Positions 28,951-41,161 of a DNA stretch of 64,000 nucleotides are shown here, piece after piece. The translations under genes and the position numbers were made by a program. Every line of letters starts with the position of its first letter. The stretch's first letter is position 1. The stretch comes from Uloborus plumipes (Eukaryota; Arthropoda; Arachnida; Araneae; Uloboridae). Location: contig JAXGGA010004479.1 in the NCBI GenBank assembly GCA_038373865.1, positions 23,941 through 87,940 on the forward strand, read 5' to 3'. The notes below the pieces were generated by a model. It was not told where the DNA came from. It did no database searches and saw nothing but the letters and a program-made list of their open reading frames with translations.

Positions 28951-29466
28951 TTAACTCATTAATGCCTAGTGTCCCTTTTTAGGGACGGTTCAAAAAAGGG
29001 TCTGGATTTCCCCAAAATGAACATTTCAATCAAATAATAGTGTTCAATTATTACCTTGGTATTGTTTCTATTCGTTATTAACAGATTGCAGCACATAACG
29101 ATTGTAAAGTGCTTTCTGTAGCAGTTTTAGTATGATCTTTATCAAAAATTACATCGTTCACAATTTCAAGAAAACAAGCGAAGTTTTCAAAGTTATTCCC
29201 AGCTTCCCAGGTTATGTTAATTGCTGATTTTATTTCTTCTTATAAAATGCCTTTTTAAATATTATATCGTAGGCAGAAAAAATTTTTAGTAAAAAAAGTA
29301 TGTACCCCCAAGGGTCTATCGTAACTTTTAAGAGACGATTTTTCTTTCCTTAATAAAAAAAATATTTTTTACATATTTTTCTAATTATTTTTCCTGTCCA
29401 TTAAACGCTGTTTGTAACCAGTATACAAAATATCTTTGGAAAAAAAATCTGGCATCAATGGGTTAA
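28951..29466. mobile_element. TTAA-flanked MITE family 1, complete copy (inverted relative to 9368)
   Basis: TTAACTCATTAATGCC and GGCATCAATGGGTTAA ends. It ends only 91 bases before the TM1 exon, so it lies close to the splice acceptor. Confidence 0.85.
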
Positions 29467-29557
29467 TACCTTCTTCGTACTAAAGATTTCATACTATACT
29501 TCAAAATATCTCTTTAAAAATGTTATCCTTATGTTTCAATCTGTTTCCTCTTAACAG

Positions 29558-29661
29558 GGGGTAGCAAAAGCACCTCTGACTGTCTCTCTCATCCTGCTTG
29601 TGTGCTCCTTAATATCCCTGTTTTTCCTCGCAGTCACCATTTTCATCTTCTTCTACTTCAA
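29558..29661 (+). CDS. Class B1 GPCR, TM1 exon
   Basis: Acceptor CTCTTAACAG ends at 29557 and donor GTAAGC begins at 29662. It starts in phase 0 and leaves two bases over. The peptide starts GVAKAPLTVS and continues with about 25 hydrophobic residues (LILLVCSLISLFFLAVTIF), giving the first transmembrane helix right after the extracellular domain. It then ends in FFYF and a lysine completed by the next exon. In class B receptors the HRM domain is followed directly by TM1, as here. Confidence 0.88.
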
Positions 29662-32379
29662 GTAAGCATTAGAGAATTTCTTTTTATTGCTCTCCTGTTT
29701 TTGACAGCTGGTCGGACACAAAGCGAAACGGATTAGAAGGATAAGAGCTTGTTTTTATTTCTTTCTCTTGCCTCTTTTTTTTCCAAACATAAGAAAACCA
29801 AACTTATTTCTCAGTAAGTTTAACGCTGATTAAGAAAGAAATGAAAAAGATGACTTTGTTTTCTCCTTTCCATTGTGTCTAAGTTGGTGGGGTAAAACTA
29901 TTTTTTTTTCTATTTTTGTAAAGAGTGAGATTTGATCGCGGACTTTTGCAAACTATTTTTTTTTTATTATTCTTATAATCTGCAGTGTGCATTGTGTCAA
30001 TTTTGTTTTTTTTTTTTTTAAGCTACATGTTTCTCCCCTTTTTTCTCCTTAAGTACTTAGTTTCCTATTTTACGGTCACTGTTTTCTGCCTTCTATATAA
30101 CAAAGAAACGAAACAAAATGAAATGAGTAAAACTACAAGATGAATCTTTTACAACAGGAGTCACAAGTACAAATTTTTACAGGCAATATTCTATTATGTA
30201 AAGATTTGCTGAAAGTTCATTTAGAATCTGCTTGAACTTAAATATTACAGATAAATTATCGTTACTATTGTTTTACAAATTACCTTTATAGAACTAACTT
30301 TCTGATTCTAACTTTCTGAATGGGTTCTCAATATTACCTTAAACAGTAACCGATCCGTCTTAACAGTAAAGTATGTCTAACATACTAAACCTTAACATAA
30401 GCAAATATAGAGCTACTCAAAACTACAACTACAATGAAACTTTAGCCGAAGAGTAAAACAAATAAAAGTAAATATCTAATTAATGAAAAACACATGCAAA
30501 CAAGTACCGTGTATTGAGAAAAAACTTGATATTTTTATCTGGTTAAGTTGTCATTGACTGGGAGAAGGACTCCATGAATGAATATTAAGTGCTAAAAAGT
30601 AATGGTGTAAGTTCTTTGTTGAAAATGGGTTAACAAATCTAATACTTGTACTTTTTCTATTTGCTTATCAGCAGAAGACAGTAAAACCGCAAATAATGCG
30701 ACCTTTCCATTAGCTTTGATCAATCGAAAGCTATAAACAATCCTTGATTGCTCAAAAACAGCTCAAAAACAGTCTCATTCACAAATATCATGTTTAGTTT
30801 CAGACTCAAGCGTTGAGTTATTGCTTTTGATTCGATGTACATTTGGAACACGTTTCCAAAAGTTGCTGTAAGGAGGGTACATAAGTGGTAATAAACGTAA
30901 GCACAGTTAAGTGTTTTTAGAAGTGTACTTCTTTTAACACACTTAAGGGAAAATTTCTCACAACACGAAAGTGTTGAAAATAAATTGACATGTTCCTGAT
31001 AAATTGGATATCATTTGATGACACAGTATTGAATTCAGAGCCCAACTTGAGAAGTCAACTCCAATATGAGCTTGGCGATTCATGCAAATTTACACTTTTC
31101 GTCGATGGACAGGATTTTTTATTGACTATGAAAGTTGAATTCCTTTTCCAACAAGCTCGAAATTCTGTGTGTTTGTCTCTCTTCATTGTAAGACCAACTC
31201 AGCGCATATGTTAATTTCTTTACGAAGTTTAATTTGTTGTTAACAATAATACTAATAGAGACCCATGCCCTATTAGCTTAGGCGATAAAGATGATTGGAG
31301 AAGAAATTATTTCATGAAACATAAGGTCTCCAAGTGAGAAAGAACTTGCCTTGTCCCCGGTATTCAACTGAACCAGTGTAAAAATTTAAGCGTAATTCTA
31401 AAAGAAGTTGATCAGGAAGTTACCAGGAAACCTACATTCATAGTAAACGTCAACGACCGATCACACAAAGTTTGGACCCACAGATTTAAATAGCAAATAC
31501 TCCACATGCACTCTGTCGGTATTTAGTAGCGTCGGGCTTTAAACCTGAGACACTTCTGATTCCAACTCCAATGTCCCATCAACATAGGCACCCTCCGTTT
31601 ACCAAGTCAAATCAGTTATTATAATAAAAAATTCCACGTTTTAGACTTTAACAAGTGCTCTTAATCTCCTTTCAGAATCTGAAATTAAACTACACTTTCA
31701 ATACTGTTACAAATTTCATAACGGCACATGCATTTCAAAATCATTGAAGTAATGCATAGCAGAGGAAGGAGTCTAAAACTTAGTGAACAGCTCATGAATT
31801 TCAGAAATACGTATACTCTTCATTGCACAAATGTGTACAAGCAATTTTTTTGTAACAGTTTTACGCAAAAACTAGTAGTAAAACAAATAATCAACTCGAA
31901 AATTCGCAAAACGGCAAGGAGAAATGTAAAAAGAATTTTAAAAATACTCTTTATTAAAGCTAAAATAACAATCCTTGACATCAATGTTAAACACTTTTAA
32001 TTCAGTCAATACAAGACAATTTCAGAACTTATTCGGCTACTCATAAAAAAATACTCCCTTCTTCTCTCACCGGCCTCCCAAAAGCTGCATGAACTAAACA
32101 AATTTTGTTCTCGTCTTAGTACATGCGAAACATTTTACCCAGAAATGCTGAATTACGTTTAGCCATGGCTTCACTAGATAGCGTCTTATGCAACGTTATC
32201 GAGTGAAGCCTTGGTTTAGCCAATGAGAATACAGGGAGTCAAGCAAAAGCAAAATACTTTTTGTCTGTTGTTACTTATGCATCTTTGACGACGTACTTTA
32301 TTTTAGCCAATTGCGTTTACTTTCTTGTAAAAAGTGTTTTGCTTCACTTTTTCATATAAATCCTTATTTATTATTGTAG
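29662..32379. other. Intron 3 (2.7 kb): nothing recognised
   Basis: AT-rich intron with T runs near 29980-30020; no mobile element with clear ends and no RNA gene seen. Confidence 0.55.
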
Positions 32380-32509
32380 ATCGCTGCAGTGCTCCCGTTT
32401 ACGTGTGCACCGAAATCTAGTTGTGGCTCTCATCATACACTCGTTGATGCTTGTTGTCATATCCTTACCCGTAGTGGGCGGGCCAAACATACCATCGTAC
32501 AGAGACCTG
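32380..32509 (+). CDS. Class B1 GPCR, TM2 exon
   Basis: Acceptor TTATTGTAG, donor GTACGT at 32510. The first base completes the split lysine codon; it ends in phase 0. The peptide includes CSRLRVHRNLVVALIIHSLM: the Arg-x-His-x-Asn-Leu motif at the intracellular start of TM2 is a class B signature, its His lying at the position involved in activation. The helix runs to about VISLPVV, followed by the start of extracellular loop 1 (GGPNIPSYRDL). It lies 46 bases upstream of the 3.5 kb inverted-repeat element. Confidence 0.92.
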
Positions 32510-32555
32510 GTACGTTATTCTTTTTTCTTTCTTTTACATAATTAAGGAAGTATTT

Positions 32556-34714
32556 TACAAGGTGCCCAGAAATAATTGACGGCAAAATTTATTTGTGCAT
32601 AATTTACATTCAAGATGTTTTTTACTGTTGGCAACACTTAATATATTTAGTTTAATTATATGAGCAATAGTGCAGACGATTCTTTGAATTAAAATCCGTT
32701 TCATTCTTTGCATTATCAAGATGGGTGCTAAACGCCGTTCAATTCTCGAATTGCAATTAAAATGTATGCGGAATTGTGATTTTGGGTCATTCCATGTCAA
32801 GTGATCCAACGTTTTTTACCTTACATTTTTGTATTTCTTTCTTTTTTGGCTCATCAATTGTACCCCTTGAGGTAATCAAAAGTCTCAATTTTTTTATTTT
32901 TATCTCTATTATTTTTTCATTTATGAGACTTTGAACTTTGGAAAACCCCTCGTTTTTCCATGGATAAGGGAAGATAAAAGGGACCATAACTCGGCATCAA
33001 ATATAGATAGAACGATTTTGTAAATGGAATTTTAAAGTACGTTTGTTGCCGCTTAATCTGATATGCAACATGACCAATTTGATAAAAATTTTCTTTTTCA
33101 AAAAATGAAATTTAAATTTCAAATTTCAATTTCTCAAAAAACATATAATGAATTTTTTTCAAAAAATTCTCAAAAATTCTTGTGTATTTTATCTATGTTT
33201 GTACAAAATTTTAGATTGGGATCTCAATGGGATAATATTTTTTTGAATTTTTGAATAAAACTGTATAGGAAAAAAAATGATATTTTTTAGATTCTATTTA
33301 TTTAAATACTAAGTTATCTTGCTTGTGATGGTCTAAAAAGTAGTAAACAAACATGAATATGTTTAAGGTAAGCTGGCATGAGCTTATAGATTTGTCAGGT
33401 TCACCCCCTCACCCCTTCCTCCCCCGCACAACCACTATTTTTTAATTCAAAACTGTTCAAAATGTTAAAAAAAACTCTTTGATACAAAATGAATAGTAAA
33501 CTTATTTAAAATTGGTAAATGGGTTTCCTTATAACTAAACAAAGTATCCCCTCCTCCACTCAAATATACCATTAACGCTGTACTATTATGACATCTAACC
33601 TGGGGATTGAATTGACTATTATTTTTACTCTAGGTAAGTGAGCTAGCATTAACTTGTAAATTGGTCAGCTCCCCCTCCCTTCCTTCCCGACACACCATTT
33701 TTCCCCCAAACTGTATCAAATGCTAAAAAAACCCTTTTTGATACATAAAAACCAGTAAACTTATTTAAAGTTGGTAAATGGGTTTCCTTATAACAAGGCA
33801 AAGTAAAACCCTTCTCCAACCCAAATATACCATTAACGCTATACTAATATGACTTCTCAACTGGGGATTGATTTGAGGATTATTTTCCCTAGGTATATAT
33901 TGTTTTTCAGACGAAGTGTTTTGTTTTTTCAATTCGACCTTCACAAAGAGTACTGCCATTCAACATCTGAATTTAAACTTATGATTCATTTCATCCCCTC
34001 CTCAAGCACCAATCTTCAATTTTAGAGGAAGAAAAAAAACGGTTCGCCCCAAGATCATAGCAAACAGCAAAATAGCACTGCTTCCCCTTGTTCTCATAAT
34101 GTTTTCCCATTATTTTCACACAAAACTGAAAAGAAATCAAAGTATCAGGTTATAGGCCAGTCCCCATCACTGCCTTTCCTTTCTCTTATTGGACAAAGCT
34201 CATGTGGTAGTAGGAAAGAGTAACAAACAGAACAATTTGAAACACTACCAGACAACAGTAGAGACTGAGGCTTTGAAATGGGGTTAGGCGGGATGATAAA
34301 AAAATAAAAGTTTGGAGCGGGAAGGTAGGAAAAGGGGGGGGGAGCAATCTGTAAAGAAGTTAAACAACATGAGAGGTTGTGATAAAAAAGCAGTGTTTTT
34401 TTAATATATGTATGTAGATATATCTTGCTGCATTACTTTCCTTTACAACAAAATGAAAATAACACAAACAATTAAAAAAATTAAACAACAGTTGCACACT
34501 GGATAATGTGGGAAGATAGTTATGGGGGCACAGACCTATGATCTGATATTTTGATTTATTTTCAGTTTTGTGCGAAAAGAATAGAAAAACCGATGAGAAC
34601 AAGGAGAAACAGTGCTATTTTGCTCTTAGCTTTGATCTTGTGGCGACCCAATGATTTCCTCCCTTCAAAATTGAAGATTGGTGCTGGAGTAGGAGATGAA
34701 ATGAATCATAAAGT

Positions 34715-34800
<86 letters not shown>

Positions 34801-36097
34801 TATATACCTAGGATGAAAATAATCCTCAATTCAATCCCCAGGTTGGACGTCATATTAGTATAGTGTGAATGGTACATGTGGGTGGGGAGGAGGATACTTC
34901 GTCTAGTTATAAGGGAACCCATTTACCAACTTTAAATAAGTTTACTATTCATTTTGTATCAAAGAGTTTTTTTTAACATTTTAAACAGTTTTGAACTAAA
35001 AAATAGTGGTTGTGCGGGGGAGGAAGGGGTGAGGGGGTGAACCTGACAAATCTATAAGCTCATGCCAGCTTACCTTAAACATATTCATGTTTGTTTACTA
35101 CTTTTTAGACCATCACAAGCAAGATAACTTAGTATTTAAATAAATAGAATCTAAAAAATATCATTTTTTTCCTATACAGTTTTATTCAAAAATTCAAAAA
35201 AATATGATCCCATTGAAATCCCAATCTAAAATTTGTACAAACATAGATAAAATACACAAGAATTTTTGAGAATTTTTGAAAAAAATTCATTATATTTTTT
35301 TTTTTTTGAGAAATTGAAATTTGAAATTTAAATTTCATTTTTTGAAAAAGAAAATTTTTATCAAATTGGTCATGTTGCATATCAGATTGAGCGGCAACTA
35401 ACGTACTTTTAAATTCCATTTACAAAATCGTTCTATCTATATTTGATGCCGAGTTATGGTCCCTTTCATCTTCCCTTATCCATGGAAAAACCAGGGTTTT
35501 TCCAAAGTTCAAAGTCTTATAAATGAAAAAATAATAGAGATAAAAATCTAAAAATTGAGACTTTTGATTACCTCAAGGGGTACAATTGATGAGCCAAAAA
35601 AGAAAGAAATACAAAAATGTAAGGTAAAAAACGTTGGATTACTTGACATGGAATGACCCAAAAAAGAAAGAAATACAAAAATGTGAGGTAAAAATTTTCT
35701 CAGATTTTGGATCACTTGACGGGGAATGACCCTTTTGAAAAAACCTGAAGTATTTAAATGTGTCAAAGAGATTAATTGAAAGAACTTTAATATTGCTTAA
35801 AGAAACAGGTAGTGTAGAAGTAAGGCATAGTGGTGGAAAAAGCGAAGTGTATGAATAAAAAAATTAATAAAATGTGCCCGTAAAAGAGTGCCTCTGTAGG
35901 TGCGTGCCGCTGCAGAAGCCTTTCAAAAAGATTGCCATCTGTGTTTACAGTTAAAGGCGCGATAATAGAAACCATTACTTAAACATTGATTAACAATGAT
36001 GTTACTTTCATTTAACATTTTTTTTATCATCATAGAAAAAATTTTATTACAGTAATATTTTTTTTTTGAACCGTCAGTTATTTGTGAGCACCCTGTA
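32556..36097. mobile_element. 3.5 kb giant foldback element with TA flanks
   Basis: Ends CAAGGTGCCCAGAAATAATT and, inverted, CAGGGTGCTCACAAATAACT, each next to TA. The inverted similarity continues along nearly the whole element: for example TGTACCCCTTGAGGTAATCA (32859) against its complement near 35570, GAGCTTATAGATTTGTCAGG (33380) against 35045, and GCACCAATCTTCAATTTTAG (34007) against 34670. Centre is near 34330. The left arm also contains an internal direct duplication of about 275 bp (33365-33640 and 33640-33900) absent from the right arm. No transposase. CAGGGTGNCCA ends with TA suggest Tc1/mariner-type mobilisation (inference). Confidence 0.9.
34716..34806. repeat. (TA)n microsatellite
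   Basis: About 90 bases of nearly pure TA within the right arm of the foldback element. Open frames of Ile/Tyr repeats here are artefacts. Confidence 0.97.
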
Positions 36098-36360
36098 AAT
36101 GCGAAAAGAATTGGTCTAACTTGAAATTTTACTCACTCCGAATGAATGTAGAATCGTGTTTTCAATCTGTCTGGTACGTCTATATGTACCCGTGGACGTA
36201 TGGACATCAGAAACATCCATTTTGAAAATCCCAGAGATATTTATCCCTAGTTTCTATCTTAAAAACACTCTTTTGCATCGGTTTGTCGCACACTGAGAGT
36301 GCGATGGATTAATGTGCCTTTTTTTCTGTATTGCTCTATTTTATTGTGTTTTTGTTCCTT

Positions 36361-36466
36361 ACAGACACTCCATACAGTCTTGGTGCCCTTTTTAAAATTC
36401 AGACGCTTACAAAAGAATTATCTATCTCTGCATTTAAAAGTACGATTTTTTATGGTTATTATACCT
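36361..36466. repeat. Direct repeat, first copy
   Basis: ACAGACACTCCATACAGT...TTGGTGCC...AAAAGAATTA...TGGTTATTATACC; matches 37110-37213 at about 75% by eye. Confidence 0.6.
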
Positions 36467-37109
36467 AATAATGTGTAGGAAAATGTCCATACAGCTAATC
36501 ATAAAAAAAATTATTGCTTCTAACACGCATAAATGAATGCACACAACCAGTCTTGTGGATTATTTAAAAACATCAATTATTCAATAGACGATAAAAGAAG
36601 TCGTTTGGGAGGTTCTCGTCAAATTTCTTGTCCTCCACAGAGAAATATCCTTTGTAACATATGTAATCAGATCTGATTGCATACTTTTGCATTAACTTAG
36701 TTATCCTGCCCTAGTTATGTGGTTAAAAATGGTAAATATATAGAAAATCATTATGACATTCTTCTGTTAATTCTTCGCTGCTTTAAACCCAGTTCTAGTC
36801 GGCGGATTTTTAAAGTGTAGACATTAACCTTAGTTTTGAAAATATTTGACTTAGATACTTTCAAACTATCCAAGTTTTTATTCCAAGTTATTTAGTTAGG
36901 TATTATTCAAAGTAATCTCTGCTGGTGGGAAATTGGATTTCAAGATTCTCAAATGGGAATGGCGTCCATCCAGTGGAGAGCCACATAAAGGAATAGTTAC
37001 CACTCCTCGTGTGCCCAAGGACAGGTTGCCCGGTTCAGCTCAGGCTCTCACAAGGTCTTAAAAGAAATTGTATTTCAAGGATATTCGTTTGACAATCATT
37101 GACTTTTTA
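36467..37109. other. Intron 4, spacer between direct repeats
   Basis: No exon or element recognised. The block 36940-37060 is richer in GC (CCACTCCTCGTGTGCCCAAG) but has no open frame with splice sites that I could join to the receptor. Confidence 0.45.
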
Positions 37110-37213
37110 ACAGACGTTCCATACAGTGGTTGGGCAATTTTTAGATTTCGGACCCTAATAAAAGAATAACCTTTATGTATATTTGAAAGTACAACTTTTC
37201 ATGGTTACCACAT
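37110..37213. repeat. Direct repeat, second copy
   Basis: ACAGACGTTCCATACAGT...TTGGGC...AAAAGAATAA...TGGTTACCAC; diverged copy of 36361-36466, 749 bases away, ending 71 bases before the TM3 exon. Confidence 0.6.
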
Positions 37214-37284
37214 TAAAACTCATTTCCTGGTTATCTTTTTAAAACTCATATAAAGTGTAGTGTACTTAACTGTTTTTTTCGTAG

Positions 37285-37441
37285 AACTGGCTGTGCAAAA
37301 GCGTGGTGTCTGTGAAGATGTACGCTGCCCTCGCCAGCATCAACTGGATGTTCGTGGAAGGGATGCTGCTGCACAGTAGGATCACTACTAATATTTTCCA
37401 AAAGGATGCCCCCTTTAAACTCTACTATCTCATTGGTTGGG
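37285..37441 (+). CDS. Class B1 GPCR, TM3 to start of TM4 exon
   Basis: Acceptor TTTTTTTCGTAG, donor GTAAGC at 37442. It starts in phase 0 and ends with one base over. NWLCK gives the conserved Cys at the top of TM3 that pairs with the Cys in extracellular loop 2. INWMFVEGMLLHSRI is the class B TM3 signature (W-M-x-x-E-G). Then comes intracellular loop 2 (TNIFQKDAPFK) and YYLIGWG, the conserved Gly-Trp-Gly opening TM4, completed across the next junction. The match to the family is unambiguous; the subfamily is not settled. Confidence 0.95.
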
Positions 37442-38267
37442 GTAAGCTCATTTCTGTATCTTTCCGTACAGATAAAACAATACACACTACAAGTTCGCCA
37501 AGAACCTGTTCAGTAGGAGGGTAATTCCATTAAGAAAATAGATTTCTCGACAAAATAGCCTGCAGAGGCTTCAAGTATGTTAGGTCCTTGTTTTGTTACA
37601 AGAATTTTTGAACATGGACGGAATTTTTGAACTACTTCTATAAAATAGTTCAATTTTGAAGATTTCCAGAAACAGTATTAATCTGATGGTATTTTGGTAC
37701 TGTAAAGGACGTATCTTACGAGATACGTCCGTTATGGAGAAAATGCTTTCAATATTTTTTTTGGAAATCTTCAACATGTAACTGCATTATATAGTAGTAA
37801 AGACCATGTTCTTCATTAGGTTCGTGAAAAAAAAAAATAAATAAAATAACATTTTTTGTCCTAGCAGGGTGTTTTGTAAAAAACAGATGCGTCTGTTACT
37901 GTGGAATTGCCCCAGCATTAACTATATGTAGCTCATTCTGAGAAAAACTCTGCGAAAATTCTAAAATTCGATACTTTAAAAAATGCAATTGCGAGGTCTG
38001 CACAACTTCAGGAAATATTTACATGAAGAGCCAGCTCATGTAAAACAGCGAATTTAACTCTACACTGCATGATTTTTGTTCTTTGAAAGACATATATATG
38101 ATTTTTTAGGGTAATAAGGAAACATTGGAACACAATTTAAAAAAACTAATTTTGAGGATAGATGGTTATATTTGCTTTAAAGGTACCTAATACTTGCTTT
38201 TTAGCTTACTTTCCCGTTAAAAATAAAAGAAAAACGAAAAAAACTATTAAAAGTAGCTTAATGCATC
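37442..38267. other. Intron 5, first part
   Basis: AT-rich. One perfect short palindrome, GGACGTATCT-TACG-AGATACGTCC (37706-37730 region). Otherwise nothing recognised. Confidence 0.5.
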
Positions 38268-38350
38268 TAAAAAATATCGCCAAGTCCAAAAAATATCGCC
38301 AAGTTAAAAAAATATCGCCAAGTCCCAAAAATATCGCCAAGTTAAAAAAA
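38268..38350. repeat. ~20 bp tandem repeat
   Basis: Four units of AAAAAATATCGCCAAGT(CC/TA), A-rich. Confidence 0.85.
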
Positions 38351-38444
38351 TAAAAAGGTAAAATGAATATTGAAAAATTAAAAATTTGAAAGTAGGGTAT
38401 TGAGATGGGGAATTTGTGTGTCGGTCGGTCGGTCGGTCTGTCTG

Positions 38445-39490
38445 TCCCCCCCCCCTAATAACTTTTGAATGAACATTCCGATTTGGACAAACTTTTTTTT
38501 TTTTTGTTGGAAAGATATCGGCGAGTACAGCTCATTCCCATATTTGATTTTTCGATTTAAACAATTTTTGGTTCAACTTTGAACCGTTCAAACAACTTGT
38601 CCCGCGATGCTAACTTTTGAATGAACAGTCCGATTTGAACAAACTTTTTTTTGTTCGAAAGATCTTTTCAAGGATACTTCATTACCGTATCTACATTTCC
38701 GATTTGAACAATTGTTCGTTCAACATTGAACCGTTCAAACAAGCTGTCACCCCTAATAACTTTTGAATGAACAGTCCGATTTAAACAAACTTTTTTTTGA
38801 TCGAAGCATCTCGGCAAGGATACTTTATTACCGTATTTAATTTAAATTTTCAATTTGACAATTTTTGGTTCAACATTGAAGCGTTGAAGCAACCTTTCTC
38901 CACCTAATAACTTTTGAGTGAACCGTCCGAATGGAATAAACGTTTTTTTGTTCGAAAGATTTCGGCGAGTACAGCTCATTCCCACATTTGATTTTTCGAT
39001 TTGAACAATTTTTGGTTCAACTTTGAACCGTTCAAACAACCTGTCTCGCGATGCGAACTTTTGAGTGAACAATCCGATTTGAACAAACTTTTTGTTAGAA
39101 AGATCTTATCAAGGATACTTCATTGCCGTATTTAAATTTTCGATTTGAACAATTTTTCGTTCAACATTGAACCGTTCAATCAAGCTGTCACCCCTAATAA
39201 CTTTTGAGTGAACACTCCGATTTAAATAAGTTTTTTTTTTTTGTTCGAAGGATCTCTGCAAGGATACTTCATTACCGTACTTAAATTTTCCATTTGAGCA
39301 TTTTTTCGTTCAACATTGAACCGTTCAAGCAACCTCTCCCCACCTAATAACTTTTGAGTGAACCGTCCGAATGGAATAAACTTTTTTTTTTTTTGTTTAA
39401 AAGATCTCGGAGAGGCTTTCCCATACATTCCCATATTTCGCTTTTTGATTTGAACCATTTTTCGTTCAATATTGAACCGTTCAGAAAAAA
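38445..39490. repeat. ~150 bp satellite array, about seven units
   Basis: Units begin CCTAATAACTTTTGA(A/G)TGAAC (38454, 38609, 38752, 38904, 39050, 39190, 39341). They continue through a T run, TTCGAAAGATCT, GGATACTTCATTACCG, and end in TTCAACATTGAACCGTTCAA. Spacing is 140-155. A (GGTC)n stretch precedes the array at 38424. The small open frames in it are repeat-derived. Confidence 0.9.
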
Positions 39491-39561
39491 AATTAGCATT
39501 AGCGTCTACGGGGAATTTAAGTTGAATGTTGATCCTGAACTTAAAGTCGGATTTCCTTCAA
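39395..39561. repeat. Exact 167 bp duplication, first copy
   Basis: Last satellite unit plus the following unique segment (AGCGTCTACGGGGAATTTAA). Identical, base for base as far as I can read, to 39919-40085, including an eight-A run. Confidence 0.9.
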
Positions 39562-39918
39562 ACTAACTTTGTAAGAAAATGGTTTTGATAAATAATGTTT
39601 GTAATGTACTTTTCTGAGTAATCTTCTGTGAGGACTCTGATTCCGACTTCGACTCCGCAAACATGGCGGAAATGCAGGCTCAGAAAAAAAAATGACTGAC
39701 TGTGCAGACGATTTTTTGTTTATTCATTTATTTGTTTTATTTTATTAATGATAATAATAATTATTATTATTTTTTTGGCAGACGATTTTTTTTGTAACAA
39801 AAATTTATCATTCACGAGAACATTTTATTCTTTATTTTTATTTAACAACTGGCAACGGATTAAAAGTGAAATTTGAGACATTTTATTAACGGACATTTTT
39901 TTTTTCTTTTTTTTTTTT
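39562..39918. other. Spacer between the exact duplicates
   Basis: AT-rich, with TTATT-rich low complexity and T runs just before the second copy. Confidence 0.6.
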
Positions 39919-40085
39919 GTTTAAAAGATCTCGGAGAGGCTTTCCCATACATTCCCATATTTCGCTTTTTGATTTGAACCATTTTTCGTTCAATATTGAA
40001 CCGTTCAGAAAAAAAATTAGCATTAGCGTCTACGGGGAATTTAAGTTGAATGTTGATCCTGAACTTAAAGTCGGATTTCCTTCAA
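39919..40085. repeat. Exact 167 bp duplication, second copy
   Basis: Second copy of 39395-39561, offset 524 bases, same orientation. Confidence 0.9.
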
Positions 40086-41161
40086 TTTTCGAAATCAGCT
40101 CTAAGTGCTAAAAAGGTATGTTTGACATAATTTTCAGTCTCAGATAATCAAGAGAATAGTGATCAGATGCGAGAATGCCGATGTCGATGTACGGGAAAGT
40201 AGGCTCGTTTAGTTCTTGACAGAACTTCTTGTTATGTTTGAGTTGCTTTATGCATGGTCATAAGGAAAAAAAATCCATGTATCCAATTGGCAACGCTATG
40301 CAGTGCACACTGTGTACACCCCTATTTTGGTAAGATCAGAGACGACCTGACGCATGCGTGAATGAGCGCAATGTTTTACCTAAGACGATCAGACAGTAAT
40401 ACACAAAATACGCATAGCAACAATTCGTCATTAGAGGAAAATAAATGCGAACAAAACTTTGAACGTATCAATCAAGGAAAATAAAGCACTTTGCTTTTAT
40501 TGAGTATTATTATTGCATTCCATGATGAAATGTTAGCGAGTCAGGAAATAACAGAAATATTCCTTGTTTATTGCTTACCATAAAAATGAAATAATCCAGA
40601 GACGTCTTGTAAGAAAAATTACATCTGAAACATAAGTATTATGTATTTATTTCTCCGATTATGCTCTTAGACAAGCACATTCAGAGAATATTCCCAGAAT
40701 GTAAAAAACAAAATAGTCTCAGATTCTTGGGATTGCTGAAAATGCGCATTATCGATCAAAGTGATATTATCGAGAAAAGTGAATATTATTATAAGAAATT
40801 CTTGTGATAATAGGATGTTAGCGCAGTTTAGCTTTACTATAACTGGATAAGGAAGTAATGCTTAAGTAATAGTAATGCTAGTTAAGGGAGCAATGTTGGT
40901 TACAGGATATGTATGTAAGTGCAGAAATTTGGCATGATGTATAGGGTGTTTCATATTTTTCATATAATCGAAGAAATGTAAAAAAATAAAATTTGAAAAG
41001 AATAATAAAAAAAAAATGACCTGTGCAAAGCATTCACGTTCAACCGCAGGTATTCCAACATCCCGTTTTTTTTTTTTTTTGAATAAAAAGCAAAACTTTA
41101 TTGTTTGACAGTTTGCTTTTTATTAATAGCGACGAAAAAATATTTCGAATGATACTTTACT
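40086..41161. other. Intron 5: nothing recognised
   Basis: No exon, RNA gene or bounded element seen. Confidence 0.5.

Noticed and set aside
34551..34922. Tyr/Ile repeat open frames
   Set aside because: Translation of a TA microsatellite on both strands.
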